Positions 56,609 through 64,000 of a stretch of DNA of 64,000 nucleotides are shown here, piece by piece. The position numbers and the translations under genes were made by a program. The notes beneath the pieces are model-generated. The model was given only the letters and a program-made list of their open reading frames with translations. It was not told where the DNA came from and ran no database searches. Every line of letters starts with the position of its first letter. Positions within the stretch are counted from its first letter, which is position 1. The stretch is from M2408 sp040386975 (GTDB lineage Bacteria; Bacteroidota; Bacteroidia; Flavobacteriales_D; Crocinitomicaceae): NCBI GenBank assembly GCA_040386975.1, contig JAZKEO010000001.1, forward strand, positions 1 to 64,000, written 5' to 3'.

Positions 56609-59095
56609 ATGAAAAAAATTACACTTATTTGTTCCCTTTTTGTTTCAAGTTTAATGAACGCTCAAACGTTTATTGATAATTTTGATTCGTACACTGCTGG
56701 ACAAAAATTAGCTCAACAGAGTGCTGGAGCATGGACAACTTGGAGTAATACTCCTGGTAGTGCTGAAGATGGTCTCGTATCAAATGCAAATGCTTTTAGT
56801 TTGCCAAACTCGATGTATTTTTCATCAACAGCATCAACTGGTGGACCAGTAGATCAAGTGAAGCATTTTGGAGTTTTAAATACAGGTTCTTTTTCATTAG
56901 AATGGAATATGTTTGTTGAAACAGGAAAGGCAGCTTATTTTAATTTACAAAAGACAGCAACAATGGGGCAGATTTATGCTCTTGATGTAAATTTTAATGA
57001 TAATGGGGCTTTGGATTTTAATACAGGAAGCGCTTTAAATTTAAGTACAACTTTTACTCAAAATACTTGGTTTAACTTTAGATTAGATATCAACTTTAAT
57101 ACAAATACTTGGGAGGTTTTTATTGATGATGTTTCCAAAGGAACTTTTGCTAATTCTATAAATCAAATTGAAGCTATAGATTTGTTTCCAGTAGATCAAA
57201 ACTCACCTTATTCTTCTGGTTTTTTTGTTGACGATTTTCAATATACAATTACACCATATGTTTTGCCAAACTTAAACTTAGCAGCTAATTTGGTTTCTTT
57301 TACAGGAGCAAATCTTTCTGGAAGTAATGTTACAAGAATTGTAAAAGTTAGAAATTTAGGTCTAACAGCAATTAATAGTTTTGATATTACATGCAACTAT
57401 AATGGAATTGATGAAGTTCAAAATGTTACAGGTTTGAATTTAGCTTCTCTAGCTGAAACAACTATAACAATCACAGCTCCACTTAATTTGATTCCAGGTT
57501 CAAATGTTTTGACAGCAACGGTTTCAAATGTGAATACAGGTGTTGATGAAGATGCGAATGATAATGTTACGATGACTACAATTAATCCTACAGTTCGTGC
57601 TTTAGGTAAAGTTGTTGTTGGTGAAGAAGGAACTGGAACTTGGTGTCAATGGTGTCCAAGAGGAGCAGTTTTTATGGAAATGATGGAGAACACGTATGGA
57701 GAGTATTGGGCTGGAATAGCTGTCCATAATGGTGCTAATGATCCAATGAAAAATGTTGTTTATGATGCTGGGATGGGAGCTTTAATTAGTGGTTATCCTT
57801 CATCCTTAGTTGATCGTGGAGATGAAGACGATCCATCTGCTATGGAGCCAAAATTTTTAGCAAATATTCAAGTGTTACCAGCTGCTGTAATGAAAAATGA
57901 GGCAACATGGAATAGTACAACAAGAGAATTAGCAGTTACTGTGAAAGCAAAATTTATTTCTTCAGTTACAGGAGATTATAAATTAGCATGTGTTATTACA
58001 GAAGATGATGTTACTGGAACAACTTCTGGATATGCACAAGTAAATGCTTATGCTGGCGGTGGAAGTGGAGTGATGGGAGGGTATGAAACCAAACCAAACC
58101 CTGTTCCGGCAAGTCAAATGGTATACAATCATGTAGGTCGTGAAATTTTACCTTCTTTTGGGGGGCAAACAGGAATTATTCCTACAAGTGTTACTATTGG
58201 TGAGGAATTTATGACGACTTATACTTTTACTTTACCACTTACTTACGATGAAAATGAAATTCACGTAATTTCTATGTTGATTGAACCAAGTGGTGAAATT
58301 AATAATGCTGGGAAATCAACTTTTGCTGTCGCTCAATTGGCTTCAACTTCAGAAATTACTTTAGATTGTGGAGGGACAGTTGAAATTTTAACAAATTCAG
58401 GTGTTACAACTGTTCCAAATTTTACAACAACTGTAGCAAATTCAACAACTTGTGTAGGACAAACAATTGTTGAGCAATCTCCATTACCAGGAACAGCACT
58501 TCAAATGGGAACTAATAATATTACTATTCTTACGACTGATGCTTGTGGAAATAAGCAAGTTTGTTTTAAAACAGTTAATTATGTAGACCCATCTTTTGAT
58601 TTACAGTGTCCTCAAGCAACAGATTTATATTTTTCAATAAATGGTTCAGCATTACCTGATTATACGGGTGAAATTACAACTTCTACAACTTGTATTCCAA
58701 ATACGATTACAACAATTCAAAGCCCTGTGGCTGGTTCTCAGATGACTGCTGGTGTAAATACAGTTACGGTATCATCAACGAACGAATGTGGTGAATCAAG
58801 ATCATGTACAATAAGTGTTAACTACGTAAACAATGCTGGTATTAATGAAAAAAATAGTGAGAATTTTGTTCAACTATTTCCTAATCCAGCAAATGAAGTG
58901 TTGAACTTTTCGACTTCAACTAAAAATATCAAAAGTATTCGTATTTTAACAATTGATGGAAAAGAAGTGTTGAAACAAACTACTAATTTTAAAACGGGTA
59001 AAGTTTCACTTTCTTCCTTAACTGATGGTTTGTATACGATTGAATTTAATTTTGAAAATGGAATTAAATCAAGTCAAAAATTCATTAAAGAATAG
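56609..59095 (+). CDS. T9SS type A protein with Omp28-like domain
   Basis: An 828-residue secreted protein starting at ATG 56609 (MKKITLICSLFVSSLMNAQ), chosen over an upstream TTG. Order: signal peptide; ConA-like lectin/glucanase-type domain (about 20-210, FIDNFDSYTAGQKL...WFNFRLDINFNTNTWEVFIDD); CARDB-like module (about 215-325); Omp28-type thioredoxin-fold domain (about 330-590) with an intact CxxC in GTWCQWCPRG; two HYR-like modules (about 590-740); T9SS type A domain (FVQLFPNPANEVLNF...). The CxxC suggests a disulfide or redox role on the cell surface, but this is inference. It ends in a strong hairpin terminator. Confidence 0.9.
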   Translation: MKKITLICSLFVSSLMNAQTFIDNFDSYTAGQKLAQQSAGAWTTWSNTPGSAEDGLVSNANAFSLPNSMYFSSTASTGGPVDQVKHFGVLNTGSFSLEWNMFVETGKAAYFNLQKTATMGQIYALDVNFNDNGALDFNTGSALNLSTTFTQNTWFNFRLDINFNTNTWEVFIDDVSKGTFANSINQIEAIDLFPVDQNSPYSSGFFVDDFQYTITPYVLPNLNLAANLVSFTGANLSGSNVTRIVKVRNLGLTAINSFDITCNYNGIDEVQNVTGLNLASLAETTITITAPLNLIPGSNVLTATVSNVNTGVDEDANDNVTMTTINPTVRALGKVVVGEEGTGTWCQWCPRGAVFMEMMENTYGEYWAGIAVHNGANDPMKNVVYDAGMGALISGYPSSLVDRGDEDDPSAMEPKFLANIQVLPAAVMKNEATWNSTTRELAVTVKAKFISSVTGDYKLACVITEDDVTGTTSGYAQVNAYAGGGSGVMGGYETKPNPVPASQMVYNHVGREILPSFGGQTGIIPTSVTIGEEFMTTYTFTLPLTYDENEIHVISMLIEPSGEINNAGKSTFAVAQLASTSEITLDCGGTVEILTNSGVTTVPNFTTTVANSTTCVGQTIVEQSPLPGTALQMGTNNITILTTDACGNKQVCFKTVNYVDPSFDLQCPQATDLYFSINGSALPDYTGEITTSTTCIPNTITTIQSPVAGSQMTAGVNTVTVSSTNECGESRSCTISVNYVNNAGINEKNSENFVQLFPNPANEVLNFSTSTKNIKSIRILTIDGKEVLKQTTNFKTGKVSLSSLTDGLYTIEFNFENGIKSSQKFIKE

Positions 59096-59110
59096 TTTAC
59101 TTATTTACAA

Positions 59111-59150
59111 GAATAAAAAAAGGCAATCTCACGATTGCCTTTTTTTATTC
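59111..59150. terminator. bidirectional intrinsic terminator
   Basis: A perfect 18-bp stem (59111-59128 with 59133-59150; core AAAAAAAGGCAATC/GATTGCCTTTTTTT) and loop TCAC. It carries a T-run on both strands and separates the convergent Omp28-type and RlpA-like genes, serving both. Confidence 0.9.
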
Positions 59151-59152
59151 TC

Positions 59153-59521
59153 CTAATTTCCTGGAGCTTGATTCAAACTTTCGACCTTGACTTGTGCGTG
59201 ACCATTTTTTACAAAATTCAATTGTTTGGCAGCTTTTAGGCTCAAATCAATTAAACTGGATGATTTTTGACTCAATCGGTCGTTAATTTTAACAATTACT
59301 GTTGAATCATTTTTGAGGTTTGTAACTGTAACAAAGGTTCCAAATTTTAAATTTTTGTGTGCTCCAGTCAATAAATCTTGTTTAAAAACTTCTCCTGAAG
59401 AAGTACGTCTTCCTTCAAATTTATTGGCATAATAACTCGCTTTCCCCGTTTTTGAATATTCTGTTTTGACAGAAAAACTCACCAAGGCTAAAAGCAAGAA
59501 AATGATGTATAATTTGTTCAT
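59153..59521 (-). CDS. RlpA-like double-psi beta-barrel protein
   Basis: A 122-residue exported protein with a signal peptide (1-18) and a single RlpA-like domain: TGKASYYANKFEGRRTSSGEVF, LTGAHKNLKFGTFVTVTNL, VIVKINDRLS, IDLSLKAAKQLNF. The Asp residues of the lytic transglycosylase active site (equivalent in NDR and IDLS) are retained. There is no SPOR domain, which larger RlpA proteins have. It probably acts on peptidoglycan in the periplasm. Monocistronic; convergent with the Omp28-type gene. Confidence 0.9.
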   Translation of the reverse strand: MNKLYIIFLLLALVSFSVKTEYSKTGKASYYANKFEGRRTSSGEVFKQDLLTGAHKNLKFGTFVTVTNLKNDSTVIVKINDRLSQKSSSLIDLSLKAAKQLNFVKNGHAQVKVESLNQAPGN

Positions 59522-59606
59522 ATTTTCATTTTACTTACCCAAAGTTACGACAAGCAAAGTGAAAAAAGAAAAAATTAGGACTTTGTTAACAAAAAATGGG
59601 TGAATT

Positions 59607-61322
59607 TTAATCATTCAAAATACTGATTTTTTCAGTTTTAAAACCATTTTCAGTTTCAATTTTCAAGAAATAAATCCCATTTTGAAATTTAGAAACACTA
59701 ATTTTTCCATTATTTAAGTGTTGACTTGAAAAAACAACTTTTCCATTCGTATTGTAAAGATTTACTGATTTGATTTTAGTATTACTTTCAATATTAATTT
59801 CATCTTTTATAGGATTTGGATAAATTGAAACCGTATTTTCATTTTCGATGGAATTAAGGCCTAAAATTGAGTTTACATTTAAAGTTGTATTTGTAATGAT
59901 TGCAGGATTAAAATCAAAATAAATGTAAGCCGTATTTTTAATTTCAGAATTGACTGACAAGTTTAAATTTTCTTTGATTGAGTAAAGAATTTGACCTTTA
60001 CTTGCTTCAATATCTTGCGAAGATGGGGCTAAATAAATATCGTTAAAAGTAAACTTCACAACACGTGTGTTAGGGTCTAAACTTGTTACAACATCGTGTT
60101 TTGTATCTAAAACTTTAAAAGTAGATAAATCTAAGTTTTCGGAAAGTGTGTCAATAACTTGAACTCTTAAAGCGTCAAAATTTCCTTCATTTTGAAAATT
60201 TATAGTATACTGTAATTCCTCAGCTTCATTTGGATTTATGTTTGTCGGTTTATTTACTAATTTATCATTTGGATCATACGAATTGTAAACCAAACCAGAA
60301 AAAATTAATGTATTATTAGCCGTATTTGTTTCTGTAGCTCCCAAATCTGTTAATGTACAAGTGAAATTTAGAATTGTTCCTGCTGGAGTTGTTCCAGGCA
60401 TGAAGAAGTTTAAATATTGACTATGGTAATTTTCCATAGAGTTAATTTCAAAAGTTAAAATGTTTCCTGTAACACTTGCATTTGTTAAGGAAGTTAAATC
60501 TGGGATTAAAAAATTTGGAAATTCTAAACTAACATTAACATTTGGATTGGTAAAACAAGTTGCGTTTAAGATATGAAGATAAACACGTGCATTTTGTGAA
60601 GCACTTGCTCCAATACCGGAACAATAATTGAAACTTAAATCAGCAACAGTAGATGAAGGAAGCGTCGATTGAACTGTGAAACTTGAATTTGTAGCAAAAA
60701 TTGGGAAGTGGTAAACAGGATCGAAACCAGTAATAATTACATCAGAAGAAGTTTGTGTCAAGTTATTATTTGCTAACCAAATATCATTTATACTTAGTTG
60801 ATAAGGTATATTATTAATATTAAGTCCAAATGCATTACCATTAAAATTTAAAATTGTACCATCATTTCCTATTAAGTCATAAGCTACATTGTATAGGTAT
60901 AAATTTGAATTTACGCCACATACATTTGTCTGAAGAGTCTCAGGATAAATGTATCCACATTCATTAACGGAATATACATTGACAGTAATTGTATTTGAGT
61001 TTATAGTTTGAGAATTTACGGAGCTAACAACAGACACACTTATAACATAAGTACCTGCTTGTGTGTAAGCATGACTCGATTCTTCTGCGAAAAATTGATT
61101 CGCAGCATATGTGTTACTAGGTAATTGCGTACTGTTTCCATCCCCCCAATTAATAGTGAAAACTGGGTTTGTTTCTGCCACTGCATCAACAGTAAAGTAG
61201 ATCCCTATATGACCATTATTACAATGTGTAGAATCAAGTATTTGTAAATTTGTAATTTGAGAATTTCCTTTATTTGAAAAGAAAAAACAAGATAAAAATG
61301 TTAAATAGATTATTTTTTTCAT
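59607..61322 (-). CDS. T9SS type A protein with PKD-like and DUF7619 modules
   Basis: A 571-residue secreted protein: signal peptide (1-21), PKD-like domain (about 35-115, FTINWGDGNSTQ...SSHAYTQAGTYVISVSVV), a middle beta region (about 120-345), then the DPNDK-type module (about 350-490, YNSYDPNDKLVNKP...EELQYTINFQNEG...KNTAYIYFDFNPAIITN) recognised as DUF7619, and a T9SS type A sorting domain (ENTVSIYPNPIKDEINI...GFKTEKISILND). Surface or secreted location is expected. Monocistronic; no ligand-binding motif seen. Confidence 0.88.
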   Translation of the reverse strand: MKKIIYLTFLSCFFFSNKGNSQITNLQILDSTHCNNGHIGIYFTVDAVAETNPVFTINWGDGNSTQLPSNTYAANQFFAEESSHAYTQAGTYVISVSVVSSVNSQTINSNTITVNVYSVNECGYIYPETLQTNVCGVNSNLYLYNVAYDLIGNDGTILNFNGNAFGLNINNIPYQLSINDIWLANNNLTQTSSDVIITGFDPVYHFPIFATNSSFTVQSTLPSSTVADLSFNYCSGIGASASQNARVYLHILNATCFTNPNVNVSLEFPNFLIPDLTSLTNASVTGNILTFEINSMENYHSQYLNFFMPGTTPAGTILNFTCTLTDLGATETNTANNTLIFSGLVYNSYDPNDKLVNKPTNINPNEAEELQYTINFQNEGNFDALRVQVIDTLSENLDLSTFKVLDTKHDVVTSLDPNTRVVKFTFNDIYLAPSSQDIEASKGQILYSIKENLNLSVNSEIKNTAYIYFDFNPAIITNTTLNVNSILGLNSIENENTVSIYPNPIKDEINIESNTKIKSVNLYNTNGKVVFSSQHLNNGKISVSKFQNGIYFLKIETENGFKTEKISILND

Positions 61323-61396
61323 AGAAAGTTGGTTTTATGATTTTAATAAATACGACGTAGAAAATTTAATTAGGTTGCTTGGATTTTCTTTTTTTA

Positions 61397-61933
61397 TCAT
61401 TCAGCCTCAACCTTCTTCCCATTTTTATCTACACAAAACCAATTATCGCTTTCACAGATTTCATGTTCGCCATCTTTGACTATTTTACACTGAAAACTCA
61501 CTTTAGAAGTTCCATTTTCAAAAGGCTCTGCACAAGCAAATTGCGGTTTTATTTTTATTTCTCCTGTTTTTTCGTCGGCGAAACCAACTTTTCCATTTTC
61601 AATGATTCTGAAAAGTCCTTCTGAAGCATAATCTGGTCCATTGTCGAAAGGGAAAACGGTGTACATCACTTTTTCTTTTCGATCAATCGCAACAAATTTG
61701 TTTGATTTCACAACAAGAGCATAGGTTTTAAAGGTGTCAGAAAAACAGTGATCGTATTGAGTTGCTGGAATAATTATTTCGCCTGCTTGATTTTTAAATC
61801 CCCATTTGTCAGTTTTTTCTTCTGTAAATGGAAGTAAATAAGCGTCTTCTGCTTTTTCTTTTTCAGCACAACTGCTTAAGATTGTTAGAAGAAATAAAGG
61901 GAAAATTAGGAAATAGAATTTTAAATTTTTCAT
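61397..61933 (-). CDS. WG-repeat lipoprotein
   Basis: A 178-residue lipoprotein (lipobox ILSSC, Cys about 22) with three WG-type repeats: DKWGFKNQAGEIIIPATQYDHC, then GLFRIIENGKVGFADEKTGEIKIKPQFACAEPF, and a last NWFCVDKNGKKVE. WG (KWG) repeats are beta-rich modules common in Bacteroidota and Leptospira surface proteins, with unknown ligands. It is divergent from tex; a TATATTTG -7 box lies 24 nt before its ATG. Confidence 0.85.
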   Translation of the reverse strand: MKNLKFYFLIFPLFLLTILSSCAEKEKAEDAYLLPFTEEKTDKWGFKNQAGEIIIPATQYDHCFSDTFKTYALVVKSNKFVAIDRKEKVMYTVFPFDNGPDYASEGLFRIIENGKVGFADEKTGEIKIKPQFACAEPFENGTSKVSFQCKIVKDGEHEICESDNWFCVDKNGKKVEAE

Positions 61934-61957
61934 AGAATTGATTAAATTGGTTTAAGG

Positions 61958-61965
61958 CAAATATA
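61958..61965 (-). promoter_or_regulatory. -7 box of WG-repeat lipoprotein gene
   Basis: CAAATATA (TATATTTG on the minus strand), 24 nt upstream of the ATG at 61931-61933. Confidence 0.55.
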
Positions 61966-62001
61966 TAAAAAAACATCAAGGAAAATGATAAGTTTATTTC
62001 T

Positions 62002-62033
62002 TTTGCCGAAAATTCAATATTTTCGTAGCTTTG
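62002..62033 (+). promoter_or_regulatory. promoter of tex (-33 TTTG, -7 TAGCTTTG)
   Basis: TTTG at 62002-62005 and TAGCTTTG at 62026-62033 are separated by 20 nt, the spacing expected for the Bacteroidota primary sigma factor. The ATG of tex is 18 nt further on. This is the best complete promoter in the window. Confidence 0.7.
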
Positions 62034-62051
62034 CAATCCAATTTTTCATTC

Positions 62052-64000
62052 ATGACAGCAATTTCGTTTATACAATCAAACTCTTCTTTACCAGAAAAAT
62101 CAATTCAAAATACTTTGGCTTTATTGGCTGAAGGAAGTACAATTCCTTTTATTTCGCGTTATCGCAAGGAAATGACAGGAGCTTTAGATGAGGTTCAAGT
62201 GACGCAAATTCGTGATTTGAATAAGAAATTTGAAGATACAATCGCTCGTCAGCAAACGATTTTGAAATCCATTGATGAACAAGGTAAATTGAACGAAGAA
62301 TTGAAGTCTAAGATTGAAAATTGCTTTGATTCAAACGTACTCGAAGATATTTATTTGCCTTATAAAATCAAAAAGTTAACACGCGGAGAAAAAGCTAAAA
62401 AGCTTGGTTTGGAGCCACTTGCGAAAATGATTATTTCTCAACGTGGAGGAAATCCAGAGCAAATGGCTGAACGTTTTGTGAAAGGTGAAGTCATTGACGA
62501 AGACATGGCTTTGGCTGGAGCCAGAGATATTATCGCCGAATACATGAATGAAAATGCGATTTTCCGTGGAAAATTGAGAACTACTTTTCAGAGAAAATCA
62601 ATTTTGACTTCAAAAATTATGAAAGGCAAAAAGGAAGATGGTGATAAATACAAAGACTTTTTTGATTTCACCGAACCACTTTATAAAATTCCATCTCACC
62701 GTTTTTTAGCACTTTATCGTGGTGAACGTGAGGGAATTCTGAGTTTGAAGGTACAACCAGAAAAAGAAGGAGTTTTAGAAATGATGGAACGTTTTTTTGT
62801 GAAATCAGACGATGAATGTGGTGAATTTGTTAGTGATACGTGTAAAGATGCTTACACACGTTTACTTTGTCCTTCTTTGGAAAATGAAACAATCAACGAG
62901 GCAAAAGAAAAGGCTGATATTGAGGCGATTAAAGTATTTTCTACAAACCTTAAACAACTTTTACTCGCTCCGCCTTTGGGTTCAAAACGTGTTTTGGCAA
63001 TTGATCCGGGCTTTAGAACCGGTTGTAAAGTAGTTTGTTTGGATGAACAAGGAAATTTATTGAATAACTGTACGATTTATCCGCATCCGCCACAAAACGA
63101 ACGTTCGAAAGCTTCAGCGAAAATTTCTCAATTGGTGCAAATGTATAAAATTGAAGCGATTGCAGTTGGAGACGGAACAGCAGGAAGAGAAACGGAATAT
63201 TTCATCAAACACACGAAATTTGACCGAGATTTAGAGGTTTACCCAGTTCGTGAAGATGGTGCTTCTATTTATTCTGCAAGTCCAATTGCACGAAAAGAAT
63301 TTCCAGATTTTGACGTAACAGTGCGTGGTTCAGTTTCTATTGGTCGTCGTTTGATGGATCCTTTGTCTGAATTGGTGAAAATTGACCCAAAGTCAGTAGG
63401 AGTGGGGCAATACCAGCATGAAGTGAATCAGAATCAACTTAAAAATGCCTTGGATGATGTGGTGGTTTCTGCAGTGAACAGCGTTGGTGTGGATTTGAAT
63501 ATTGCTTCACCTTATTTGTTGAGTTATGTTTCTGGCTTGTCGATGGCAACGGCGGAAAATATCATTGCTTACAGACAAGAAAAAGGAGCTTTTCAATCGC
63601 GTGAAGAACTCAAAAATGTAAAACGTTTGGGTTCAAAGGCTTACGAGCAAAGTGCTGGCTTTTTGAGAATTAGAAATGGAGAAAATCCTTTGGATAATTC
63701 GGCAGTTCACCCAGAATCCTATCATTTTGTTGAAAAAATCGCTAAACAATTGAAGTTAAAAGTTCCAGAATTACTTGGAAACGAAACTGTTCTGAAAGAA
63801 TTAAAGCAACAAGATTTTTCTGAAATAGATTCCTTTACTTTTACAGATATTGTAGCCGAATTAAGAAAACCAGGTCGTGATCCGCGTAAGAAAGCTAAAA
63901 TTTTGGAATTCCGTGAATCAATAAAAAGCATTTCAGATGTAATTGTAGGAATGAAATTGCCAGGAATTGTAACGAATGTAACTGCTTTTGGTGCGTTTGT
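62052..64000 (+). CDS. tex: Tex-like RNA-binding transcription accessory protein, 3'-truncated
   Basis: The first 649 codons of a Tex protein; the gene runs off the right edge. From ATG 62052: N-terminal Tex helices with FISRYRKEMTGALDE and LEDIYLPYKIKKLTRG, the YqgF/RuvC-like domain (RVLAIDPGFRTGCKVV, about residue 315), GQYQHEVNQNQL, helix-hairpin-helix region (VSGLSMATAENIIAYRQEKGAF, REELKNVKRLG), and the beginning of the S1 RNA-binding domain (GMKLPGIVTNVTAFGAFV) at the window end. Tex is a conserved cytoplasmic nucleic-acid-binding factor affecting transcription. A good promoter lies directly upstream. Confidence 0.94.
   Translation, partial: MTAISFIQSNSSLPEKSIQNTLALLAEGSTIPFISRYRKEMTGALDEVQVTQIRDLNKKFEDTIARQQTILKSIDEQGKLNEELKSKIENCFDSNVLEDIYLPYKIKKLTRGEKAKKLGLEPLAKMIISQRGGNPEQMAERFVKGEVIDEDMALAGARDIIAEYMNENAIFRGKLRTTFQRKSILTSKIMKGKKEDGDKYKDFFDFTEPLYKIPSHRFLALYRGEREGILSLKVQPEKEGVLEMMERFFVKSDDECGEFVSDTCKDAYTRLLCPSLENETINEAKEKADIEAIKVFSTNLKQLLLAPPLGSKRVLAIDPGFRTGCKVVCLDEQGNLLNNCTIYPHPPQNERSKASAKISQLVQMYKIEAIAVGDGTAGRETEYFIKHTKFDRDLEVYPVREDGASIYSASPIARKEFPDFDVTVRGSVSIGRRLMDPLSELVKIDPKSVGVGQYQHEVNQNQLKNALDDVVVSAVNSVGVDLNIASPYLLSYVSGLSMATAENIIAYRQEKGAFQSREELKNVKRLGSKAYEQSAGFLRIRNGENPLDNSAVHPESYHFVEKIAKQLKLKVPELLGNETVLKELKQQDFSEIDSFTFTDIVAELRKPGRDPRKKAKILEFRESIKSISDVIVGMKLPGIVTNVTAFGAF

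Overview
The window is AT-rich chromosomal DNA of a Bacteroidota bacterium, most likely a flavobacterium-like member of the Flavobacteriales (Crocinitomicaceae/Fluviicola type would fit). Evidence: several large secreted proteins end in type IX secretion (T9SS) sorting domains of type A or B; there are many lipoproteins and outer-membrane barrels; promoters match the Bacteroidota -7 box TAnnTTTG; Shine-Dalgarno sequences are largely absent; and genes such as DUF4924, GLPGLI-like, MtaB and PdhA/PdhC are arranged as in that group. I see no rRNA, tRNA, CRISPR array or insertion sequence. There is one 22-base assembly gap (N run).

Layout. 1-2.8 kb: a minus-strand stress/envelope operon (CsbD, coiled-coil lipoprotein, OM barrel, Asp-rich protein, Lmo0937-type, YtxH and holin-like membrane proteins). 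2.9-10 kb: an LVIVD-repeat lipoprotein, two T9SS-secreted DUF3494 (ice-binding-like) proteins, a DUF4239 membrane protein with a lipoprotein partner, and a Gly/His-rich secreted protein. 10-15.8 kb: a signalling island with an AraC-type regulator, a hybrid histidine kinase and a response regulator in one operon, a second response regulator with a C-terminal membrane helix plus NAD(P)HX dehydratase, and a paralogous AraC-type regulator. 15.9-25.4 kb: DUF4924, OmpH/Skp-like, SiaC-like (DUF1987), Ser/Thr kinase, OM barrel, gamma-carbonic-anhydrase-like protein, then a plus-strand membrane operon (UbiA-like, ClC, HPP). 25.5-34 kb: pyruvate dehydrogenase E2 and E1-alpha, cytidine deaminase, a UGA-interrupted lipoprotein gene, DUF1684, MtaB, an oxidoreductase, ApaG. 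34-47.6 kb: a TPR protein, two giant T9SS type B proteins, an active/inactive M16 peptidase pair, an NMO/FabK-like enzyme, two GLPGLI-like proteins. 47.7-64 kb: GlcD-like oxidase, M20 peptidase, LolA, FtsK, CoA-transferase, further T9SS cargo, RlpA-like protein, WG-repeat lipoprotein and the start of Tex.

The main discovery is a putative regulon. Six minus-strand promoters in the first 16 kb share a rigid layout: GTGATTCAT-GTAAC, 16 nt, GTAAC, 21 nt, then a degenerate -7 box NNNCTTTG. Both spacings are identical at all six. The 21-bp direct-repeat period, with the proximal repeat in the -33 position, is what an AraC-family class II activator would use, and two AraC-type genes lie inside the cluster, one of them behind such a site. 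Target units are the CsbD/YtxH operon, both ice-binding-like proteins, the Gly/His-rich secreted protein, the AraC-kinase-regulator operon itself, and the membrane-anchored response regulator with nnrD. I infer a self-regulating envelope or cold/stress response.

The rest is mostly housekeeping. Noteworthy are dispersed intergenic palindromes and ATGAGTTATGAG-type repeats that supply stop codons to flanking genes, and one repeat that has become coding sequence in the linker of PdhC.
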